Of a stretch of 64,000 nt of DNA, positions 57,199-64,000 are shown one piece after another. Position 1 is the stretch's first letter. Each line of letters opens with the position of its first letter. Made by a program: the position numbers and the translations under genes. The notes below the pieces were generated by a model. It searched no databases. It worked only from the letters and a program-made list of their open reading frames with translations, and was not told the origin of the DNA. This stretch comes from Tupaia tana (lineage: Eukaryota > Chordata > Mammalia > Scandentia > Tupaiidae): NCBI GenBank assembly GCA_026018925.1, contig JAKSZU010000009.1, forward strand, positions 83,941,407 to 84,005,406, written 5' to 3'.

Positions 57199-57472
57199 GG
57201 GACCAGCAGTTGGTGTAATGGCTATGTCGCAGGACTCCCATGTAGTCAACTGCAGTTAGAGTCCCAGACCTGGTGGCTTAAACTCATGCCGGGTGCGTGT
57301 GCGTGTGCGTGTGTGTGCGTGTGCGTGCCCAAGATCCCGAGAGGAGAATGGGGGAGAAGGGATTGCAGAGTGGCCATCCCCCCTGGGGGGTGATTTTCCA
57401 CTTTCTGTCTCTCTTTTTCTCTCTGTCTTTCTGGCGAGTGCATGCCCTATAGCAAAAACCTCTCCAAAAAAA
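57199..57472 (+). mobile_element. tRNA-derived SINE, family A, with local (GTGC)n expansion
   Basis: Begins GGGACCAGCAGTTGGTGT. The 'gcgtgtgcgtgtg' segment is expanded in this copy. Target duplication 'aaattgcatatgtc' and 'aaattgtgtatgtc'. Confidence 0.94.
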
Positions 57473-58017
57473 AAATTGTGTATGTCCTTATACAACTAAA
57501 CATACTATGTGTTTGAGTTCATACAATATTAGTAATTTTTTGTACACTGAATATTTACCAATTTTTGTGCCTCTTGATAAACAAGAATATGCTAAACAAA
57601 ACAACAGAAATGTAACCTTACCTTTCACAGGAACAAATTATTTGACAAAAATGGCAACAGACCTCTAGATGAAGATATTAGGAGAGTTACAGTTGAAATA
57701 CTTCATTCTGTTAAAGTTCAAGTAGAAACAATACATAAGGCAATAGAGTATAATACTTCTAAGATAACTTATTAGATCTATACTAATAAAATATTAGTGA
57801 GAAGGTATGTTTCCAATGAATCGTAATCCATAGTATGGATGTAATGCAGTTTAACTATTGATCCAAGAGTGGGCATATGGGTAGTTTCCAAATTTTGGTT
57901 ATCACAAAAATGGTTGCTGTGATAATTCATGTTTACGCTTCTGTGTGAGAGTAATTTTCATTTATCTTGGAGCAATGATTTAGTTTTATGGTAGTTGCAT
58001 TTAGTTTAATTATTATT

Positions 58018-58243
58018 ATTTACATTTTTGCCATAGGGTGTGTGTGCTTGCCAGAGACAGAGAGAAGGAAAGAGAGAAATCACCTCTCGGGGGAGAATCC
58101 CTTCTCCATTCTCCTCTTGGGATATAAGGCACCCATGCACACATGCCCAGTGTGATTTTCATGCTGCCAGGCCAGGGACTCAAACCATGGCGGGTCATAT
58201 GGAAATCCAGTGCCTTACCTACCACACCACCTGCTGGCCCCTG
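58018..58243 (-). mobile_element. tRNA-derived SINE, family A-related (old)
   Basis: 'tgccatagggtgtgtgtgct', 'atcccttctccattctcctc', 'cagtgtgattttcatgctgc', 'cacctgctggcccc'. Confidence 0.85.
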
Positions 58244-58249
58244 CATGTT

Positions 58250-58490
58250 TAATTTTTTTTAAGTATTTTTAAAGTTTATTACATGAAGGACAAGAAGAGA
58301 GAGAGAAAGACAAACACCTTCAATGGTGTCTCAAGCCACTATCCCACAACCAGACTTTCAGCCATCCAGGATTACAGGTATGTGCATGCACCCAGCGTGT
58401 ACATGTTGATCTAGGAACTGAACCCCAATCTTCCATATAACTTCCAGCATTTCATAGAGTTATGCTACTGCTGTGCTACCACAGCTAGGT
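58250..58490 (-). mobile_element. SINE, family D
   Basis: Antisense copy with T-rich tail, 'agtttattacatgaaggaca', 'gatctaggaactgaacccca', 'cttccatataacttccagca', 'atgctactgctgtgctacca'. The reference copy I used to define family D. Confidence 0.8.
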
Positions 58491-58842
58491 GTGGATGTTG
58501 TTTAGTTTTTTAAGGAACTACCAGTCTTACAGAGTGGCTGCACAATTTTACATTTCCAACTGTAATGTATTAGAGATCCAGTTTCTTATCTACCTGGCCA
58601 ATATTTGGTATTGTTACTGGTTTTGTTTGCATTTGAATTTTAGCTATTCTGATAAGTTTTTAACAATAACTTGTGATTTTAATGTGCATTTCCTTGATGG
58701 CTAATGATATAGAGCACCTTTTCATGTGCTTATTGCCATCTGTATATCTGCTTTGGTGAAATGTCTACTATATTTTGTTCATTTTTAATTGCATTTTTCT
58801 GTTTTTAAACTTGAGTTTTGAGAGTATGTTTATGTATGTATG

Positions 58843-58985
58843 TTGTGTGTGTGCGTGTGTGTGTGTGTGTGTGTATAAAAGATGCCCAGTCTCTGTAATC
58901 TTAAAGATTTTCATTTTCACTGATGAATATGATGTTATTTATAGGGATTTTGCAGATAAACACACACACACACATACACACACAC
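58843..58985. repeat. Facing (TG)n and (CA)n tracts
   Basis: TG-rich run at about 58843-58874 and CA-rich run at about 58961-58985, separated by about 85 bases. The two tracts are complementary and could fold into a hairpin. Confidence 0.85.
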
Positions 58986-59159
58986 CCCATTTTCTTTCCC
59001 TAGATAATAGTCTTTTACTGAATATTTCTCCTAGTCTATAGCTTGTAATTTCACCTTCATTCAGGCATTCACAAAGCAAACTCTTCTTTTATTTTAAAGA
59101 TGCCTAATTTATCAATTTTATACCTATTACATATTATGTTTTTGCTGTCTGATCAAATA

Positions 59160-59226
59160 CTGGGTTGTCAGGAAAGTCATGATGCATTTTTGTGTAGAAG
59201 AATGTGTCATGACTTTCCCAACAACC
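59160..59226. mobile_element. Palindromic mariner-like mini-element
   Basis: 67 bases flanked by TA (59158-59159, 59227-59228). The 5' arm 'gggttgtcaggaaagtcatg' pairs with the 3' arm 'catgactttcccaacaacc'. Same family as the copy at 50815-51170. No coding capacity. Confidence 0.75.
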
Positions 59227-59232
59227 TAATAA

Positions 59233-59402
59233 ATCTTTTAAAATTTCCTATAGGACACATGCATTCATCAGAGAGAGAGTGAGAGAGAGAGAAAAAGAGA
59301 AAGTAAGAAAGCAAGCCACCAGGTCTGAGACTTGAACCGTAGTCACTTATGTAGCTATGTGAGAGTCCAGCGTTCCAACCACCATGCCATCTACTGGCTC
59401 TC
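59233..59402 (-). mobile_element. tRNA-derived SINE, family B-like
   Basis: 'aaatttcctataggacacat', GA-rich tract, 'aagcaagccaccaggtctga', 'accaccatgccatctactgg'. It has the short body of family B, but the tail side ('cctataggacacatgcattc') is like family A, so it may be a hybrid or intermediate. Confidence 0.8.
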
Positions 59403-60215
59403 ATAATCCATTTTGTGTTAAGATTTGCATAAGGTGTGAGGTTTAGACCGGGATTAGTTTATATTTTCAATTATTTTTAACCTATGGATGTTCAATTGTT
59501 TCAGTTAATTTGCTTCTCCACTGATTCATTGAACAATGAGGTGCCCTTGTATGTTTGTTAACAACAATTACTTGGGCACATTTTCATAGGTCTGTTTCTA
59601 TGTTCTCTATCTTGTTTATCTTGTTTCACTAATTTATATTTCTAGCTCTGTGCCAAATACCACACTGTCTTAATTATAGTAACTATTAATATCTAGTAAT
59701 TCATAACATCAGGTAAAGTTATTCTTCTCAATTTCTTCTTCTTTTTGAACTAGCTTTAGGTATTCTAATTTTTATCACCTTTTTATAGATTTGTTAGAAT
59801 TAATTAGACTATATCTGTGGAAATATTTGATAATATTTTGGTAGAAATCATATCAAATCTATGGATAAATTTGGAGATAATTGATATTTTTAATATATTG
59901 AATCTTTGAATCTACAAACCTGGTAATGCCTATCTATTTATTTAAGTCTTTAGTTTCTTTTGTCAGCACTTGGTGACTTTCAACATATATTTTACACTTA
60001 TATATTTTATTTTTACTGCAGCAATTGTAAATGATATGATGTTTTTAAATTTTATTATCTGTATAGTCACTGTTAATGCACAGAAATGTGATTACTTTCT
60101 GTTTCTTGATCTTGTATCCCACAAACTTGATGACCTCCCTTACAAGTACAGGAGATATTTTTGGAGATTCACTAGGATTTTCTATTTAGACAGACACATC
60201 ACCTACAAATTGGGA

Positions 60216-60580
60216 CTGTCTTAGTCTATCATTGCATTGCTAAACAGAAGTACCTCAGAGTGAGTAATTTATGAAGAATATTATTTGCTCATAATTCCAG
60301 TGGCTGAAAAGTACAAAAGCATCACAAAATGGTGGAAGGCAGAACTTTGAGCAGAGAAGAGCATGTTCTGCATCCGTGGAGCCCTTGTCTGCCTCTTTTC
60401 TTCTCCTTATAAACTTACTAGGACTCAATGATGGAGTCTTAGCCCTAACCATCCAATCATTAATTTCTTCCACAAGCCCCACCCTTTGACGTTGGATTTT
60501 GATCAAGTTTTCACTCTCTTAATTCTGTTACAGTAGCTCAACACATGAATTTTGGGGGAACGTATTCAAAGTATAGAAAG
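60216..60580 (-). mobile_element. MaLR solo LTR (MST/THE1-like)
   Basis: Antisense to the usual orientation. 'tgtcttagtctatcattgca', 'gagtgagtaatttatgaaga', 'gctcataattccagtggctg' and 'aacacatgaattttggggga' follow the order of THE1/MST LTRs. About 365 bases, a solo LTR inserted in the old L1. No internal retroviral sequence is present. Confidence 0.75.
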
Positions 60581-61029
60581 GACAGTTGCAATTTTCCTTT
60601 TCTGGTTTCTGTGACATTTATTTCCTTTTCTTGACTCATTACACTGAGTTAGACTCCCAGTGCTGTGCTAAATAACAGTGGTAAGAGTGAACATCCTTGA
60701 CTTGTTCCTGAGCTCAGAAATTTTCACCAATGAACATAATATTTCTGTAAGGATTTTGTAGATACTCTTTATCAAGTCTCCCTCTGTACCTCTTTTTCTG
60801 AGTTTTTATTTTTTTTTCATCATACATAGGTGTTGGATTTTGTGAAATTTTTTTTATGTATCGGTTGATAATAATTTTGTAATTTTTCTCCTTAGCTTGT
60901 TTATATGGATGGTTACACTAAGTGATTTTCAAATGTTGAAAAAGTCTTGTACACATACAATCCCATTTTAAAAGTTATAATTAATTTTCTGTATAGATGG
61001 GCTTTACTTTATTGCATTGAGGATATTTT

Positions 61030-63140
61030 CATTATTTTTTATTATTATTTATACATTCAATTGCTACACATCACTTATACTGTAAAGAGACTTTACCCAG
61101 CATGATAGTCACCTCAGACCAGCTGAGAGAGTACTATACATGTCATCATCAACAGGTAATAAAAGAATCTGTGTCCCACGAATGTCTTACCTCTCTATTT
61201 TTCCCCCAAATTTTCTTTCCTACATTCTTACACTCTCCCATTCTCCTTCCACTTTGTCCCTAGTGTCCATAACAATTTTCAATGCTTTTATGTCCTCCAG
61301 TCTTTCAGTCTTTACCATAAAGTATAGACAGTCGGTATATGTTAAGTGGACATAAAAGTGGACATTCGGCAATGTCTCTCTTTCATAGCCTGATTTGCTT
61401 CACTCAGCAATAAATCTTCCATATTTGTTCACTTTCTATCAAAAGTCAGAATCTTGGGACCAGCAGTTAGCGTAATGGCTATGTCGCTGGACTCCCACAT
61501 AGTCAACTGTGGTTCGAGTCCCAGACCTGGTGGCTTAAACTCACGCCAGGTGCGTGTGCGTGCGTGTGTGTGCGTGCCCAAGATCCCGAGAGGAGAATGG
61601 AGGAGAAGGGATTGCGGTGTGGCCATCCCCCCTGGGGGGTGATTTCTCGCTTTCTATCTCTCTGTCTCTCTCTGTCTGTCTGGTGAGTGCACACACCCTA
61701 AAGAAAAAAAAAAAAACTCTCCAAAAAAAAAAAGTCAGAATCTTGTTTTTTTATGGCTGAATAGCATTCCATGAAGTATATATGCCATACTTTTTCAATG
61801 CATTCATATGTTTGTGGACATTTGGGTTAGTTCCATGCCTTAGCAATCATGAATAATGCTACAATAAATATAGATGTAAAAGTGCTTTCCGACTGAGCAT
61901 TCTCCTGTCTTTTGGGTAGATACCCAGGAGTGGAATTGCTGGATCATACGGTAGTTCTATTTGAAGATCTTTGAGGAACCTCCATATTGTTCTTCACAGT
62001 AGCGGAACCTATTCATATTCCCCCCAACAAAGTAGGAGAGTTCTCCTTTCACGACATCCCCACCAGCACTTAGCATTTTTTTTTTAATCTTCATCATTCT
62101 GACTGATGTTAAGTGGTATCTCATTGTAGTTTTGATCTGCATCTCCTTTATGATGAGGGATGTTGAACATTTTTTCATATGCTTCTTGGCTGTTCATGTG
62201 TCTTCCTTAGAGAGTTGTTTATTTAGTTCATTTTCCCAACTTTTAATCTGGTTTATCATTTTTTTTTTTTTCCGGATAAGTCATTTGAGTTCCCTGTGTA
62301 GTCTGGTTATCTGTTCCTTAGTTTACAAAACATTTCTCACATTTTGAGGATTGTCTATTCACATTAATTACCGTGTCCTTTGTTGTGCAGAAACTTCTTA
62401 ATCATTTGTCTATTTTGGGGATTAATGTCTGTGCTTTGGGAGTCATGCTTAAGAAGTCTTTGCCTAACCCAATGTCTCCTAGAGTTTCTGCAGTGTTTTC
62501 CACCAGTAGTTTTATAGTTTCAGGTCTTCGGTTTAGATCTTTGATCCATTTTGACTTGATTTTTGTTAATGGTGACTGATAGGAGTTTAATTTTATCTTT
62601 CTGCAGATAGATACCCTTTTTTCTAGCACCATTTGCTAAAGATGTTTTTTCTTTTCCCACTGGATTGATCGGTACCCTTTGTAAAAGATCAGTTGGCTGT
62701 ATGTTCTGAGGTTTATTTCTGGGGTTTCTACTCTGTTCCATTGGTCCTCATGTCTGTTTTTATGCTGATTCCATGCTGTTTTTATTATCCCAACTTTTTA
62801 TATTTTGGGGTCAGGAAATGAGATGCCACCCACTGCACTTTTTTTATGTAGGATTGCTTTGGCAATTCAGGTTCTTTTATAGTTACAGACAAATTCTATA
62901 ATTCTCATTTCTAGATCTGTGAAGAATACCTCTTGTAATTTTATAGGGATTGCATTAAATATGTAGATTAATTTGGGTAGGATTGCCACTTTGATTATAT
63001 TAATTCTGCCAATCCAGGAACAGGAGATTTACTTCCACTTTTTTTGTGTCATTTTCAATTCCTTTTATAATATTTTCATAGTTTTCCTTATAGACATTTT
63101 TGGCTTCCTTGGTTAATTTTATTTTTAGGTATTTTTAAAT
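61030..63140 (-). mobile_element. 5'-truncated L1 (ORF2 C-terminal part and 3'UTR)
   Basis: Tail side at 61030; 3'UTR, then antisense ORF2 remains (62402-62632 reads '[20 protein letters not shown]' and 'RPETIKLLVENTAETLGDIG'). Same lineage as the L1s at 4790 and 12621 but with more frame breaks than the latter. Split by a SINE at 61456. Confidence 0.88.
61456..61729 (+). mobile_element. tRNA-derived SINE, family A (young)
   Basis: Begins GGGACCAGCAGTTAGCGT, with B box 'ggttcgagtcc'. The 15-base target duplication 'aaaagtcagaatctt' is exact (61441-61455, 61730-61744). Inserted in the L1 at 61030. Confidence 0.96.
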
Positions 63141-63359
63141 ACAATTCATGAGAGATATGAGTCTTTTTTATTCTTGTGCTATCATTATCTAGTTTTGATA
63201 TCAGGGTAACCACTAGCCTCATTCAATTAATTAAAAAGTATTCCTCTTTTCTTATTTTCTAGAAAGTATTAGGGATAATCTGTAGTAATCGTTACACATT
63301 TGGTAAAATTATCCAGTGAAGCCATTTGGCCTCGGGCATTTCTTTTTATGATTTTTTTC

Positions 63360-64000
63360 CCCCAACAACAGCTTTATTAAGATATAATTGTTGGAAGGTG
63401 TACAAGTCAATAGTCTTTATTATATTTACAGAGCTATGCAATCATCACCACTATACAATTTTAGAAAATGTTCATTACTCCAAATAGAAATACCATATTA
63501 ATTACCAATCACCCTCTCCAACCTCTTCCTCTCCTCAACCCACTAATATTCTTTGTTTCTGTGCCTATTCTGAACATTGAATATAAATGGAATAATAATA
63601 ATAATGGTCTTATATGACTAACTACTTTCAATTAGCATAATGTTTTCAGTGTTCATCCATGTGATAAAAGGTCAGTATAGTATTCTTTTTATGGCTGAGT
63701 AATATTCTATCATATTGATAATCATAACTTTTTATTCATTTATCAGTAGTTGGACATTTAACTTGTTTTCACTTTTAAGCTATTATAAATGATGCTGGTA
63801 TAACTATGTATGTGTAAATTTTGTATGAACATATGTTTTTAGTTCTCTTGGGTATACACCTAGAAGTAGAATTGCTGGGTCATATGACAACTATATTTAG
63901 CTATTGGAATAATTCCCAGATTATTTTCCAAATGGTTATACCCTTTTATATTCTCAATAGTACTAACAATGTATATGGGTTCCAATTTTGCCACACCCTC
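63360..64000 (-). mobile_element. Another old L1 3' portion in antisense (continues past the window)
   Basis: Starts with a 3'-end-like stretch ('acaacagctttattaagata') and runs into 'tatggctgagtaatattcta', 'agaattgctgggtcatatga' and 'ttattttccaaatggttata', standard antisense L1 3' sequence. Confidence 0.7.

Larger units (their letters stand above)
57720..63355 (-). mobile_element. Old L1 in antisense, broken by at least six later insertions
   Basis: Antisense L1 3'UTR/ORF2 sequence can be followed through 57790-58017, 58491-59159, 59403-60215, 60586-61025 and 63146-63355. Landmarks include 'agagtggctgcacaatttta' with 'catttccaactgtaatgtat', 'catttccttgatggctaatg', and 'ttttgatatcagggtaacca'. 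Interrupting elements are SINEs at 58018, 58250 and 59233, a mini-element at 59160, a MaLR LTR at 60216 and a younger L1 at 61030. It is older than all of these. Confidence 0.75.

Noticed and set aside
1-64000. CRISPR arrays, bacterial operons, integrated viral genomes, tRNA or rRNA genes
   Set aside because: None seen. The tRNA-like sequences are SINE heads with decayed or non-tRNA 3' parts, and the only retrovirus-like sequences are MaLR LTR relics without coding regions.

Overview
The window is nuclear DNA from a placental mammal. It has a multi-exon gene with GT-AG introns, very AT-rich non-coding DNA, many LINE-1 copies, tRNA-derived SINEs with poly(A) tails and target-site duplications, MIR and MaLR relics and long microsatellites. 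Only one functional protein-coding gene is visible: TBX22, a T-box transcription factor that is X-linked in known placental mammals, so the window is probably X-chromosomal. The eight coding exons (42310-50593, + strand) join in frame to 1569 bases (522 residues plus stop), close to the human length of 520, and no disabling change was found. I could not name the species. The abundant SINEs are not Alu, B1/B2, CAN, Bov, the rabbit C-repeat, VES, ERE or AfroSINE; they look lineage-specific.

Layout. 1-4100: a SINE, L1 3' fragments, then an ORF1-only (HAL1-like) LINE on the minus strand with tandem 5'UTR monomers. 4100-11222: a decayed full-length L1 on the plus strand, preceded by 127-bp tandem repeats and carrying an RPL23A processed pseudogene and two SINEs. 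11223-15763: a second ORF1-only LINE on the plus strand, split by a young 5'-truncated L1 on the minus strand and by a SINE. 16-42 kb: intergenic DNA upstream of TBX22, largely single-copy with scattered SINEs, MIRs and microsatellites. It includes a complete L1-derived element lacking both ORFs (22682-23547) and a 107-bp inverted duplication (34457/35295). 42.3-50.6 kb: TBX22, with CpG-rich DNA at exon 1 and a second CpG-rich block inside intron 3. 50.6-57.7 kb: AT-rich downstream DNA. 57.7-64 kb: an old antisense L1 riddled with younger insertions.

Working picture. The functional content is a single developmental regulator (palate and tongue development in human and mouse) with its flanking non-coding DNA. 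The rest is a well-preserved record of retrotransposition: autonomous L1, ORF1-only L1 derivatives, an ORF-less derivative, at least three tRNA-type SINE families, and a palindromic mariner-like mini-element. The most unusual items are the non-autonomous L1 derivatives and their monomeric 5'UTRs.
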